Assembly (NCBI RefSeq): GCF_900289175.1
Contig: NZ_LT985747.1
Coordinates: forward strand, 3,081,761-3,145,760
Origin: Paenibacillus faecalis
GTDB taxonomy: Bacteria; Bacillota; Bacilli; Paenibacillales; Paenibacillaceae
Direction of reading: 5' to 3'
Length of the DNA stretch: 64,000 nt
Made by a program: the position numbers and the translations under genes. The notes under the pieces are model-generated. The model did no database searches and was not told the origin of the DNA. It saw only the letters and a list, made by a program, of their open reading frames with translations. Positions 47,455-57,142 of the stretch are shown piece by piece. How positions within the stretch are numbered: the stretch's first letter is position 1; every line of letters begins with the position of its first letter.

Positions 47455-48028
47455 AGATTCCGCTCCTTGTAATGTAATCATATACACGGTCCGGTACCAT
47501 ATAACGGATGGACTCGCCTTTAGCCACCCTACTTCTGATCATCGTCGAGGATATATCAACATAAGGCATATCCGCAATTTTTACATTATTTTGTAAAAAA
47601 GAAGGCAGCTGCTGCACATCCAGTTGAGACCCTGGCCGATTCACACCGATAAATTGAATCATTGCCGCAAGCTCCTCAATCCTATGCCATTTCGGCAAAT
47701 AATTAACCATATCCGCGCCGATGATGAATCTGAACTCGATCTGCGGATACTTGCGGCGCAGTTCCGTTACCGTATCAACAGTGTATGAAACCCCTCCGCG
47801 TTCGATTTCAAAATCCAGCACTCGAAATGACGGATGATCGTACACCGCTTCTGCTGCCATCTCCAGCCTGATCTCCCCGGTCACACCGGATGCCTGTTTA
47901 TGCGGAGGAATATGGCTTGGCATAAACCAAACTTCGTCCAGCTTATATACATCCCTGGCTGCTTCCGCAGCCAGCATATGGCCGATATGAATGGGATCAA
48001 ACGTCCCACCCATAATGCCAACCTTCAT
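47426..48028 (-). CDS. nadD: Nicotinate-nucleotide adenylyltransferase
   Basis: Makes deamido-NAD in NAD synthesis. The 200 residues have GGTFDPIHIGHML (GxFxPxHxGH) near the start, MPSHIPPHK, and the ISSTMIRSRV motif near 170. It is between yhbY and yqeK in the conserved Bacillus-type order. Confidence 0.97.
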   Translation of the reverse strand: MKVGIMGGTFDPIHIGHMLAAEAARDVYKLDEVWFMPSHIPPHKQASGVTGEIRLEMAAEAVYDHPSFRVLDFEIERGGVSYTVDTVTELRRKYPQIEFRFIIGADMVNYLPKWHRIEELAAMIQFIGVNRPGSQLDVQQLPSFLQNNVKIADMPYVDISSTMIRSRVAKGESIRYMVPDRVYDYITRSGIYAIQPGTAD

Positions 48029-48046
48029 CCGACTTCCCCTCCTTAC

Positions 48047-48337
48047 TCAAGGCAGTTCGATCGTTTTATGATCCTTCGATTCCTTATACAGCACGATCGT
48101 CTTCCCAATCACTTGCACAAGCTCTGCTTGAGCGCCTTCAGCCAGCTCCACCGCGATATCACGCGGCTGCTCCATACAATTGTTCAGCACGGATACTTTC
48201 AGCAGCTCCCGCTTTTCAAGTGCTTCGGAAATGTGACGGATCAAATGGTCATTGCTCCCGCCCTTGCCCACCTGAAATATGGGATCAAGGTGATGGGCCA
48301 TGGACCGTAAATATCTCTTTTGTTTTCCTGTTAACAT
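48047..48337 (-). CDS. yhbY: Ribosome assembly RNA-binding protein YhbY
   Basis: CRS1-YhbY domain protein binding 50S precursors. The 96 residues start MLTGKQKRYLRSMAHHLDP and include the GxxG-like GKGGSN motif. It corresponds to Bacillus yqeI, between aroE and nadD. Confidence 0.95.
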   Translation of the reverse strand: MLTGKQKRYLRSMAHHLDPIFQVGKGGSNDHLIRHISEALEKRELLKVSVLNNCMEQPRDIAVELAEGAQAELVQVIGKTIVLYKESKDHKTIELP

Positions 48338-48444
48338 ACTTTGTCTTAACTCCCTTAATATCGTCTATTTCATCATTCACTTCGAAACCTTTATTTTAAC
48401 GTTTGATTCATCTTTAGGCAATGACATATACAAACTGTCTATTT

Positions 48445-49311
48445 CTAAAAACTGCCGAGCACCGTCTGCTTCATGATCTCAACCGGAGCCGCCTGTCCTG
48501 TCCAATATTCAAAAGCAAAAGCCCCCTGGTTAACGAACATGCCGAGACCGCCATGAACGGTGCATCCCTTTTCCTCGCTTCGTTGTAAAAGCTTCGTTGT
48601 AAGCGGATTGTATATTAGATCACTGACAACAATACCCTCAGGAATCCATTCTTCAGGAAGCGGAATATCCTCGATATATGGATGCATACCGACCGAAGTA
48701 GTGTTAATTAACACATCTGCCGATGCCACAGCTTCTTTTGCTTCCGTTTCTGCTAATCCCCGAATATCCGCTAACGAACACCATTCCTCAGCAAGCTTCT
48801 TCGCCTTAGATTCCGTTCGGTTAATGACGGAAATAAGTCCAGGCTTCTCGTGCGTCAATGCATGGATAATACCGCGGGCGGCGCCTCCTGCCCCAAGAAC
48901 AACAATATGTTTATGGGACAGATCAGAACAAGCTTCCTCCTTCAATGACCGGACGTATCCAATCCCATCCGTATTGAAGCCTGTCAGAACACCGTTGTCG
49001 TTTACTATAGTATTAACCGCTCCGACTTTAGCAGCCCCTTCATCAATCATGTCCAAATATTTCATCACTTCTACCTTATGTGGAATCGTCACATTAGCCC
49101 CACGAAAACCTAGTGAACGAAAGGCTTGAACTGCCCCTTCAAGTCCTTCCGGTTTGATGTGCAGTGGAACATAGCTTCCCGGAATACCCAATGCTTTTAG
49201 AGCAGCATTGTGCATAACCGGGGATTTGGAATGACGAATCGGGTCCCCCATCACCCCAAGCAGCATAGCTCCGCTGCTGCCGACAACCACTTCTTGATGC
49301 ATTGAATCCAT
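48445..49311 (-). CDS. aroE: Shikimate dehydrogenase
   Basis: Reduces 3-dehydroshikimate to shikimate with NADPH in aromatic amino-acid synthesis. The 288 residues (start ATG 49311, behind GAGGGGTGG) contain GVMGDPIRHSKSPVMHN near residue 20, the NADP motif VLGAGGAARGI near 130, and DLIYNPLTTKLL near 230. It lies in the yqe cluster. Confidence 0.96.
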   Translation of the reverse strand: MDSMHQEVVVGSSGAMLLGVMGDPIRHSKSPVMHNAALKALGIPGSYVPLHIKPEGLEGAVQAFRSLGFRGANVTIPHKVEVMKYLDMIDEGAAKVGAVNTIVNDNGVLTGFNTDGIGYVRSLKEEACSDLSHKHIVVLGAGGAARGIIHALTHEKPGLISVINRTESKAKKLAEEWCSLADIRGLAETEAKEAVASADVLINTTSVGMHPYIEDIPLPEEWIPEGIVVSDLIYNPLTTKLLQRSEEKGCTVHGGLGMFVNQGAFAFEYWTGQAAPVEIMKQTVLGSF

Positions 49312-49345
49312 ATGTTCCACCCCTCTAAAAACGGACAGCAACCCG

Positions 49346-50473
49346 TTAGATCAATGACGGCCGATGCAGCACCTTAACCCCTTTTGGAACATGAACAGCT
49401 ACAAGAGCGCCCATATCCCCGTTCACTTTAATCCAGCCCAAGCCTGAAATGAACAGATCCCAGCGAGAACCTTTTGGAACTCTTATCTCATGTCTTGTCC
49501 ATTCCGGCATTTCTTCAAGCTGCTTCCTGGTTGGAGGTGACAACAGCTCACCTGCATGCTCTTCAAACAATGAATCTGCACGCTCTAACTTCGTACGGTG
49601 AATCTTTAACCGCCCGCTGATAAAACAAGTAAAAGATTGATGCTCTCCCTTGATGAAGTCGAAGCGTCCCAATCCTCCAAAAAACAACGTCTGGCCTTCA
49701 TTCAACTGATAAACCAGCGGCTTTATCGGCTTATCCGGCATCACGACACCCAAATCCTCGCTGCTGACGAGCTCACTGTATCTCCACGGATAGACAATTC
49801 CCGGTGTATCTACAATATACCGTCCGTCATCCAGCGGAATATTAACCATATCCAGGGTAGTTCCCGGATAACGGGACGTGGTCAGCTCCTGTTCCAAATC
49901 ACTGTAATCACGGATCAGACGATTGATTAGCGTCGACTTGCCAACATTCGTAGCACCGACAACATAGACATCCCGATCACCGCGATGAATAGCCATCGAG
50001 TTCAGCAATTTGTCAAAGCCCTGATTTTTCTTGGCACTGCAAAGCACAATATCGATTGTGCGAAGCCCGTGTTCTTTACACTGTTTCTGTACCCAGTTCA
50101 AAACTTTATTCCAATTGGTAACTTTCGGAAGGAGGTCAATTTTATTGACAGCCAAAATAACCGGATTGTTGCCAACAAACCGTTGAAGTCCCGATATCAG
50201 GCTCCCCTCAAAGTCAAAAATATCTACAATATGAATGACGAGGGCTTTCTTCCCACCGATCTGTCCGAGCAGACGTAAAAATTCATCCTGATCGACAGCA
50301 ACAGAAGCAGCCTCGTTATAATTTTTAATACGGAAGCAGCGCTGACAAATGACCGGGTCCCGGTCCCAGGCTTTTTCCGGCAAATAGCCAGGCTCACCCT
50401 GAGCAGTATGCTGCAACAAAACTCCGCAGCCGCTGCATTTCTTGGTGTCTTGTCCGCCTAAAGGCTCCATCAT
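49346..50473 (-). CDS. yqeH: Ribosome-biogenesis GTPase YqeH
   Basis: Circularly permuted GTPase needed for 30S biogenesis. A four-cysteine zinc ribbon starts the protein (CSGCGVLLQ ... VICQRCFRI); the G motifs follow in permuted order, G4 NKIDLLPK (about 110), then G1 GATNVGKSTLINRL (about 178) and DTPG. 375 residues. It overlaps yqeG by 4 bp. Confidence 0.96.
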   Translation of the reverse strand: MMEPLGGQDTKKCSGCGVLLQHTAQGEPGYLPEKAWDRDPVICQRCFRIKNYNEAASVAVDQDEFLRLLGQIGGKKALVIHIVDIFDFEGSLISGLQRFVGNNPVILAVNKIDLLPKVTNWNKVLNWVQKQCKEHGLRTIDIVLCSAKKNQGFDKLLNSMAIHRGDRDVYVVGATNVGKSTLINRLIRDYSDLEQELTTSRYPGTTLDMVNIPLDDGRYIVDTPGIVYPWRYSELVSSEDLGVVMPDKPIKPLVYQLNEGQTLFFGGLGRFDFIKGEHQSFTCFISGRLKIHRTKLERADSLFEEHAGELLSPPTRKQLEEMPEWTRHEIRVPKGSRWDLFISGLGWIKVNGDMGALVAVHVPKGVKVLHRPSLI

Positions 50474-51015
50474 GGTTTCTTTTCCTCCTCAATATCAGTC
50501 CATAATCCTTGTTTACGCAATCGTGTCAATGCAATGCGCTCCACCCGCCGATTGAAAAATCTGGTCATAAAACCTTCTTCATTAATCGCAATCGGCAAAA
50601 CCAAAACGGTATATAAACCTAGACGATTACCTCCATACACATCGGTCAGCATCTGATCTCCGACAACTATGGTTTGTTCGTTCGTCAGGTTCATCATTTT
50701 CATTGCTTTTCTAAAGGGAGCGTTAATGGGTTTTCTAGCTTTATGCACATACTGAATATCTAACGGTGTGGCAAACTTGGACACACGCTCCAGCTGGTTA
50801 TTGGAAACGATGATCAGTTGAAAACCGATCTCTTTCACTTTCTTGAACCAAGCGACGAGCTCCGGGGTTGCCAGCGGTGCTTTCGCTCCAACGAGCGTAT
50901 TATCCAAATCCGAAATGATTCCTCGGTATCCCTGTTCATAAAGTTCCTCTAAATTAATGTCAAATACCGTATTGACGCGGAGTTTCGGAACCAACATCTT
51001 AAACAAATTCGTCAC
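50470..51015 (-). CDS. yqeG: HAD-superfamily phosphatase YqeG
   Basis: HAD-IIIA phosphatase of 181 residues with DLDNTLVGA (motif I), IVSNNQL (motif II) and VVGDQMLTDVYGGN (motif IV). It is probably a phosphatidylglycerophosphate phosphatase-like or unassigned HAD enzyme. It is the first gene of the conserved cluster. Confidence 0.92.
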   Translation of the reverse strand: MTNLFKMLVPKLRVNTVFDINLEELYEQGYRGIISDLDNTLVGAKAPLATPELVAWFKKVKEIGFQLIIVSNNQLERVSKFATPLDIQYVHKARKPINAPFRKAMKMMNLTNEQTIVVGDQMLTDVYGGNRLGLYTVLVLPIAINEEGFMTRFFNRRVERIALTRLRKQGLWTDIEEEKKP

Positions 51016-51121
51016 CTCAATTTCATACGAAAAACTATACCATATTACGGTTGGTTAGTAAAAATAATCAGCAGCTTATAAAGCCAGGCCGTTACAGCTT
51101 TTTAACATCAGATTTTTCCAA

Positions 51122-51159
51122 GAAAAATCCGCCCGTTATTCCTCATGGAATCCGGGCGG
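51122..51159 (-). terminator. Terminator after the transglutaminase gene
   Basis: CCGCCCG (51129-51135) pairs with CGGGCGG (51153-51159) with an inner ATTCC/GGAAT; TTTTTC follows on the minus strand. It is 7 bp beyond the stop at 51166. Confidence 0.85.
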
Positions 51160-51165
51160 CGATAC

Positions 51166-53382
51166 TCAGGAAATCTTCACTCTTTTTATACTTTTCTTAA
51201 GCTGAGCCGCTTCGGATTGAACAGCACGCCATTCCTCTTCCAAAATGTGAACTGGACTGTAACGTGCAGCCTCAAATTTCTTGAGCAATGGAGTTAACGA
51301 ACCCGCAAGCGTCGGATAAAGGCTTTCCCAACGGCGGACAGACTCACGAAGGGTTTCGTTTGGTCCCCGTTTCAAACCGCGCCGATGAACATAGCGCAGC
51401 CACCGTTCTGTCTCAGCTATTACTTTATCAGCTGGTGTTAGAGGCTTGCCAGCCCGAAGGCGGGCGGAGAAGAAACGGAGGTTAAACCGCATTCTCCAGG
51501 CAATATACCCAATCCAGGCAAGGATGATTGTTCCGGACAAAATTCCAAGAATCATATATAGAGAAGAGTTTTCTCCCGATTCTTCAGGAGTCGCAGCCGT
51601 CTCTTCCACTTCTTCAACCTTCTCTTCCTCATCCTCTGGAACCTCAGGCTCAAGCGGCTCGCTGCCAGCCAAAATCGGCATGCTAAATCCCGGTGTCGTC
51701 TCAATCGGAATCCATCCATAATCCCCAAAATAAACCTCTACCCAGGAATGAGCATCCGCATTGGTAACGGTATAACTTCCGGATCGGATACTTTCTTCGC
51801 CACTTTGTGACATAAATTCCGGGGCTGACATGTTTCCAGGGGCATAGCCTTTCACCCACCTAGCGGGAATATCGAGCGATCGCGTCATCATAACCATCGA
51901 TGTTGAGAAATAATCGCAATAGCCCTCCTGCACCTCAAACAGAAAGCTCTCCACAAAATCCGGGCTCTTCCGTTTCGTTAAATCCGGTGTATTTGAATAA
52001 GTAAAGTTATTTTGTAAATATTGTTGCAATAAAATGACTTTCTCATACGGGGTCTCTCCGGCAGCCGTAACTTCCTCTGCCAGCCGTTCAACACGCTCCG
52101 GAAAACCGGACGGCTTCTGAAGATATTTCTCATCTATCGGTTCGGGATATAATTGCTCATAGGTTTTAGCACTCAGCTCCTCCATGGGGATGATTGGAAC
52201 TTCAGAAGTAACCGTATACGTCTTCGGATAGCTCAGCCGCTTCGGTTCAGACTCCAGATGAAGCTCAGAGCCTTCAGCTTTCCAAAGGAGTCTTCCTTCC
52301 TCCACATCAGGGTCCAATCTATCCACTTTGGATATGGAGTAAGCTCCAAACAGCACTGGATAGACATTGTCATTAAGCATCGTTACCGTCTGCTCAAGCG
52401 CCTTGGTTTCAATTTTGTCTGATAAATCTCCCTCCAGATCCTCTCCAGTCAAAATGTCTTCAAAATCACGGCGTCTTTGTTTGTCAGACCAACCTGTTCC
52501 GGAGTACTGAGTTCTTGTCTCACCGCGCCAGTAGCTTCTTTCATCAGATGTAACCGTCATAACCGGGGTATAGTCAAAATTAAAGCCCCCGCCCAGTTCA
52601 TTATCCTCGCGGCCGTATCCAGACATACTCTCTCCGGGGATTTCCAAAATGGAATCCCCCGTACCACTGACACTGCCTGAAAGCGGAATGCCGTTCCATT
52701 CCCGCCATGCTGTATAAGGATCAGTAAGTGACGGCTTGATCGTCGGCATATTTATACCGGCCAAAATAATTAATGAAAAAATAACGAGGATATTCCCAAT
52801 AATCTTAAAGGGATACGCCCTGAGCTTGCTCCAACCGACCGGGAACCTTTTGCGAAAACGTTTGAAATGATCTGTAACAAGCCATCCCATACCCGCAGCT
52901 ACGATCCATGCCGTTTCATCCCACAGAACATAAGTCGTAAAGGAATCAAAGATAGCAAAGGCTATAACGTTCAGCCCTATGACTAACAATATCCTTCTCT
53001 TATTCGTCGCCCAGACTGCTGCAAACAAAAAAATCGCCCACGATGCAACTGCAAACCAAAGGTATGGTAAAAATTCAAGCATCTGTTCCGACCCTAATCC
53101 CTCAAGCAAGCTTGAAGGGACAGGGATGTTGTATTTTTCAAGAATGCGGGATACAGCAAAAATAATGAAACCCAATTGAATGAGTATTCGAAATCCTCTT
53201 TTAATCATGACCAGTGATTCGGTAATTGCCGTTATCGCAAGCGCTGCTATAATGACGGCGGTCGTTTCTTCATATAAAAGAGGCTCTGTATAGGAAACCC
53301 ACTGCAATAGTATTAGCCAAATCCACAATAACGATAATATATAGAAAAAAGACAAAGCGAACTTTTGCGTCCAAGACTTCAT
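51166..53382 (-). CDS. Transglutaminase-like membrane protein (TgpA/YebA type)
   Basis: A 738-residue protein with six or so N-terminal membrane segments (1-220), an extracytoplasmic transglutaminase-like domain, and one more membrane segment near 615 before a DUF4129-like tail. Catalytic triad residues are visible: Cys in EGYCDYFSTSMVMM, His in NADAHSWVEVYF, and the third acid as Glu in WIPIETTPG. The Asp-to-Glu form is common in this subfamily. It overlaps the DUF58 gene by 4 bp. The substrate is unknown. Confidence 0.88.
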   Translation of the reverse strand: MKSWTQKFALSFFYILSLLWIWLILLQWVSYTEPLLYEETTAVIIAALAITAITESLVMIKRGFRILIQLGFIIFAVSRILEKYNIPVPSSLLEGLGSEQMLEFLPYLWFAVASWAIFLFAAVWATNKRRILLVIGLNVIAFAIFDSFTTYVLWDETAWIVAAGMGWLVTDHFKRFRKRFPVGWSKLRAYPFKIIGNILVIFSLIILAGINMPTIKPSLTDPYTAWREWNGIPLSGSVSGTGDSILEIPGESMSGYGREDNELGGGFNFDYTPVMTVTSDERSYWRGETRTQYSGTGWSDKQRRRDFEDILTGEDLEGDLSDKIETKALEQTVTMLNDNVYPVLFGAYSISKVDRLDPDVEEGRLLWKAEGSELHLESEPKRLSYPKTYTVTSEVPIIPMEELSAKTYEQLYPEPIDEKYLQKPSGFPERVERLAEEVTAAGETPYEKVILLQQYLQNNFTYSNTPDLTKRKSPDFVESFLFEVQEGYCDYFSTSMVMMTRSLDIPARWVKGYAPGNMSAPEFMSQSGEESIRSGSYTVTNADAHSWVEVYFGDYGWIPIETTPGFSMPILAGSEPLEPEVPEDEEEKVEEVEETAATPEESGENSSLYMILGILSGTIILAWIGYIAWRMRFNLRFFSARLRAGKPLTPADKVIAETERWLRYVHRRGLKRGPNETLRESVRRWESLYPTLAGSLTPLLKKFEAARYSPVHILEEEWRAVQSEAAQLKKSIKRVKIS

Positions 53383-54629
53383 CCAATTCCACCTCCCAGC
53401 ACAGCAGGAAGTTCTCCCAGAGAAGAAACCTTATAGCTCGCAATCCCCCTGGACTGAAGAAATGCAGTAAAATCGTCCTTTCCGCTTCTGTTTCCATCGG
53501 AGCTTAAAATTCGGAGCATGCCAGGGTTCATCCCTTTGTTTTCAGCCCATCGCATCGCTTCGATAACCGATTGATCCGCTAAAGGGCTCACGAGAAGAAA
53601 CAAAGCGCCTCTTGGAAATTGACGGTATGCTTTTTCCAATGAAGCTAGCAGCGTTTCCCTTCGATCTGCATCCACATCCACCAGATGCTGTATCATCCGC
53701 ATTCGTTCACCCGGTGTATCACTTGGTGCAAATAAACGAGAATCCTTACCTGCCGTAAACAGCCCGGTACCCGCATGCTCCAAAGCTCCATACTCCACTA
53801 GTGAAGCTGCCGCTGATACCGCAAGCTCGAACTGCTGAGGATTCTCATACCCTGTTGCCGTGCAGTCCAGCACGATCATCGTTTTAGGGTAAGATTCATG
53901 TTCAAACTCCTTTGATTTCCAGGAGCCTGTCTTGGCGGTTGCATTCCAGTGTATCCTTGAAATTCGGTCACCGTAAACATAATCGCGGACACCGTTAATC
54001 TGGGTCGTTTCTCGTCTGGAGGAGGAAAATGTCGTATGCGTCCCTCCTAACTTCAAATTGCGAATGTTCCGCTGCCAGTTCGGAATATATATCGTTCTCG
54101 GAAGCACCCGAAATGACGTCTGAACCTCAAATCCCCCGCGATGCTCCATCAGACCGAATATATCTTCGCTAATACATTCAGTACGTGAGAAGCTATAACG
54201 CCCTCTTTCAAGCGGAGGCGTCTGAAATACCAGCTCCCCCGCCCCGCGAAGGTTCGGAATTACACTGTCTTCAAAAGACCATTTGTCTCCGTTATGACGC
54301 TCAAGCACTTCTCTTATAATAAGGTATGGCGTGGGCAAGAGACCTGGAATATTCATTTCCATCCTGACGCGAACCTGGTCCCCGGCATGAAGAACATCCC
54401 CGTCCTTTTCACTGGATGTAACAAAGCGGGAAGCCTTTACTCGATTCACTCCACCAAAGCTCGAACCGATCAAATAAACCGATAATAGACTTACCATGGA
54501 AAATAGCATCATGGATGTCTTGCCGCCCTGAAACAGAACATAGAGCAAACATATAGCCCAAACCGCTGCTACTGCTGCGAGTCTCGACGGTTTTATGCCG
54601 TTCATCCACAATGAAAGGTACCTGCGCAT
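53379..54629 (-). CDS. DUF58 domain protein
   Basis: A 416-residue protein with two N-terminal membrane segments (16-60) and the DUF58 core RIHWNATAKTGSWKSKEFE near 225, followed by a vWA-like fold. DUF58 proteins pair with MoxR ATPases and transglutaminases; the joint function is thought to be envelope or metal-cofactor assembly, not shown here. Start ATG 54629 is 3 bp after the MoxR stop. Confidence 0.88.
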   Translation of the reverse strand: MRRYLSLWMNGIKPSRLAAVAAVWAICLLYVLFQGGKTSMMLFSMVSLLSVYLIGSSFGGVNRVKASRFVTSSEKDGDVLHAGDQVRVRMEMNIPGLLPTPYLIIREVLERHNGDKWSFEDSVIPNLRGAGELVFQTPPLERGRYSFSRTECISEDIFGLMEHRGGFEVQTSFRVLPRTIYIPNWQRNIRNLKLGGTHTTFSSSRRETTQINGVRDYVYGDRISRIHWNATAKTGSWKSKEFEHESYPKTMIVLDCTATGYENPQQFELAVSAAASLVEYGALEHAGTGLFTAGKDSRLFAPSDTPGERMRMIQHLVDVDADRRETLLASLEKAYRQFPRGALFLLVSPLADQSVIEAMRWAENKGMNPGMLRILSSDGNRSGKDDFTAFLQSRGIASYKVSSLGELPAVLGGGIG

Positions 54630-54631
54630 AT

Positions 54632-55588
54632 TTATCTCCCCATCTGCACGGGCACTTTGACTTGCCTTAGAATAAATTGAAGCACCGACTCCGTTGTCAC
54701 ATTATCAAGCCGGGATTCCGGACGCAGCATAATCCGGTGTGATAGCACATAAGGAGCTAAAATTTTGACATCGTCGGGCAGTACATAATCCCGGTGCTGA
54801 AGAAACGCATATGCCTTTACGGCATTCATAAACGACAGCGTAGCACGCGGGCTGGCCCCCAGAATCACAGACGGGTGCTCTCTCGTTGCGCGTGTAATAC
54901 CGAGCAAATAATCGGCTACCGGTTCTCCGATAAACACATCCTTGATTTCATGCTGAATGGCTGAAATGCTGTCTACATGTGTCACAGGCTGAAGCTTGTC
55001 CACCAGCTGTCCGTTTCGGGAGCGGAACATAAGCTCCTTTTCAGTCGAGATGTCAGGATATCCAAGACTTAATTTCAGCATAAAACGGTCTAGCTGTGCT
55101 TCAGGAAGCATATAAGTGCCTTCAAAATCAATTGGATTTTGTGTAGCACATAACATAAACGGATGCGGAAGTTCATGGGTTTCTCCATCGACAGTTACAC
55201 TGCGCTCTTCCATAACTTCCAACAGAGCCGATTGGGTCTTGGTTGTTGCACGGTTAATTTCATCCGCCAGAAGGATATTTGTCATCACAGGTCCAGGTCT
55301 GAAATAAAACCGCTCCTCACGAGGATGAAACACCGAAACGCCTGTAATATCGCTTGGCAAAATATCAGGGTTACACTGAATGCGCCGGTAATCCCCTTGC
55401 ATGGATTTGGCAAGTGCTTTGATCAGTTGGGTTTTGCCTGTTCCCGGAACATCCTCGATCAGGACATGTCCTCCAGCAAGCAGCGCAGTTAGAAGAAGCT
55501 GGATCTCGAATTCCTTGCCCAGCAGACACGATTCCAGATTGGAACGTACCGAAGAAATAATATTCATGGATTCTTGACTTACCGGCAT
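54632..55588 (-). CDS. MoxR-family AAA+ ATPase
   Basis: A 318-residue AAA+ chaperone. Walker A is DVPGTGKTQLIKALA near residue 47, Walker B LLADEINRATTKTQSALLEVMEE, and sensor-type ATQNPIDFEGTYMLPEAQLDRF, the MoxR signature. It opens the moxR-DUF58-transglutaminase operon, preceded by SD AGGAGG. A palindromic operator-like element lies in its promoter region. Confidence 0.95.
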   Translation of the reverse strand: MPVSQESMNIISSVRSNLESCLLGKEFEIQLLLTALLAGGHVLIEDVPGTGKTQLIKALAKSMQGDYRRIQCNPDILPSDITGVSVFHPREERFYFRPGPVMTNILLADEINRATTKTQSALLEVMEERSVTVDGETHELPHPFMLCATQNPIDFEGTYMLPEAQLDRFMLKLSLGYPDISTEKELMFRSRNGQLVDKLQPVTHVDSISAIQHEIKDVFIGEPVADYLLGITRATREHPSVILGASPRATLSFMNAVKAYAFLQHRDYVLPDDVKILAPYVLSHRIMLRPESRLDNVTTESVLQFILRQVKVPVQMGR

Positions 55589-55616
55589 GTATTAAAAACC
55601 TCCTGTAAGGGAATAA

Positions 55617-55639
55617 ATAGTAGATTAACTACTATTGTA
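55617..55639 (-). promoter_or_regulatory. Palindrome at the moxR promoter
   Basis: ATAGTAG-N5-CTACTAT (55617-55635) is a perfect 7-bp inverted repeat. On the minus strand it overlaps the -10-like TACAAT (55639-55634), a good operator position, about 30 bp upstream of the SD. The -35 is weak. Confidence 0.45.
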
Positions 55640-55716
55640 CATGATGTAGGTCTCCGAGTACATTCATCCTTCTAATCCTGTACAAGAGTTTTTCTGTCCG
55701 GCTTTTTCAGCACAGC

Positions 55717-55745
55717 AAAAAGCTCCGGAAAAGCGCATCCGGAGC
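55717..55745 (-). terminator. Terminator of the spoVA operon
   Basis: GCTCCGG (55722-55728) pairs with CCGGAGC (55739-55745); TTTTTGCTG follows on the minus strand. It is 27 bp beyond the spoVAE stop. Confidence 0.85.
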
Positions 55746-55772
55746 AAAGCTATACGATTCTGATTCGTCTTA

Positions 55773-56123
55773 TTAACCTTTGGGACGGACGATTAATGCG
55801 GCCAGAAACGAGAAAATGATCGCTGACGATATTCCGGCACTTGTTATTTCAAAAATACCTGTAACAACCCCGATCCATCCATCGCGTTCAAGCTCGCTTA
55901 AAGCACCGTGCACAAGAGAATTACCAAAGCTCGTAATAGGCACAGAGGCGCCCGCTCCGGCAAACTTGACCAGTGGATCATACAAGCCAAAAGCATCGGC
56001 AATCGCACCGCTCACAACAAGCGTACTCATCGTATGGGCCGGAGTAAGTTTAAATACATCCATCAAAATCTGGCCTATGACACAGATCAGACCGCCGATA
56101 ATAAAAGCCCATAAAAACTGCAT
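55773..56123 (-). CDS. spoVAE: Stage V sporulation protein AE (SpoVAE)
   Basis: Membrane component of the SpoVA dipicolinic acid channel. The 116 residues have about three membrane segments and the conserved GAGASVPITSFGNSLVHGAL, matching the SpoVAEb form. It starts 4 bp after the spoVAD stop and is the last gene of the operon. Confidence 0.93.
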   Translation of the reverse strand: MQFLWAFIIGGLICVIGQILMDVFKLTPAHTMSTLVVSGAIADAFGLYDPLVKFAGAGASVPITSFGNSLVHGALSELERDGWIGVVTGIFEITSAGISSAIIFSFLAALIVRPKG

Positions 56124-56126
56124 TTT

Positions 56127-57140
56127 CTAACCTCCCATCTCTAGTGCTACAGCGTGTGCAATACAAGGAATACTTTCACCCTGCTGGTAAGAAAGTGGCG
56201 AGAGAAGCGCTCCTGTAGCTACAACAAGCACTTTTTTGAGATCACCGCTTCGCATCCGTTTGAGAATATGACCATAGGTTACAACAGCGGAGCAACCGCA
56301 ACCGCTCCCACCGGCCAGCACGTATTTCTGCTTATCCCGGTCGTATATCATCAGACCGCAATCCATAAAATTCGTATCCTCCATGGGGACACCTTCTTTA
56401 TTCAAGAGCTCTTTGGCAATGGGTAAACCAACAGACGCCAAATCCCCTGTCACGATCAAATCATAGTATCCGGGAGAACGTCCCGTATCCTTGAAGTGTG
56501 CGGAAATCGTACTCGCTGCAGCAGGTGCCATGGCTGCCCCCATATTGAAAGGGTCTTTGATTCCGAAATCCGTGACCTTGCCAATCGTAGCATAAGTGAT
56601 CTCCGGTCCGGTTCCTTGGGTGCCGACCACCGAGCAGCCGGCTCCAGTAATCGTATATTGCGCATACGGAGGCTTCTGAGAGCCATATTCCGTTGGATAA
56701 CGGAACTGTTTTTCAGCTGTACAGTTATGACTCGCTGTGCCAGCCATCGCATATTGTGCAGCACCTGTATCCACCATGAGAGAAGCGATCGCTAAACTTT
56801 CCATGGAAGTAGAGCAGGCCCCGAACACACCGATATAAGGGACGCCCATCTTTCGCGCAGCAAAGGAGCTGCTGATGATCTGGTTCATCAGGTCTCCGCC
56901 AATGTAAAACTGAAGCTGCTCTTCCGAAATGCCCGCATTCTCCAATGCCGTTTGAGCTGCATCTTCCAGCAAACGACGCTCGCCCTTCTCCCAGGTCTTT
57001 TCATTAATTTCAATATTGTCGTAGATGTAATCAAAATCCTGGGCTAGTGGACCTTCCCCCTCTTCAGGACCAACAATTGAGGAGGCTCCCAAAATAACAG
57101 GTTTATTCTCATATTTCCACGTTTGTCCGGTTACTTTCAT
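56127..57140 (-). CDS. spoVAD: Stage V sporulation protein AD (SpoVAD)
   Basis: Cytosolic-side thiolase-fold protein that binds dipicolinic acid. The 337 residues (start ATG 57140, SD GGAGGG) begin MKVTGQTWKYENKPVILGASSIVG; GACSTSMESLA and GGSGCGCSAVVTYG are conserved thiolase-like segments. It is cotranscribed with spoVAC and spoVAE. Confidence 0.95.
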   Translation of the reverse strand: MKVTGQTWKYENKPVILGASSIVGPEEGEGPLAQDFDYIYDNIEINEKTWEKGERRLLEDAAQTALENAGISEEQLQFYIGGDLMNQIISSSFAARKMGVPYIGVFGACSTSMESLAIASLMVDTGAAQYAMAGTASHNCTAEKQFRYPTEYGSQKPPYAQYTITGAGCSVVGTQGTGPEITYATIGKVTDFGIKDPFNMGAAMAPAAASTISAHFKDTGRSPGYYDLIVTGDLASVGLPIAKELLNKEGVPMEDTNFMDCGLMIYDRDKQKYVLAGGSGCGCSAVVTYGHILKRMRSGDLKKVLVVATGALLSPLSYQQGESIPCIAHAVALEMGG

Positions 57141-57142
57141 CT

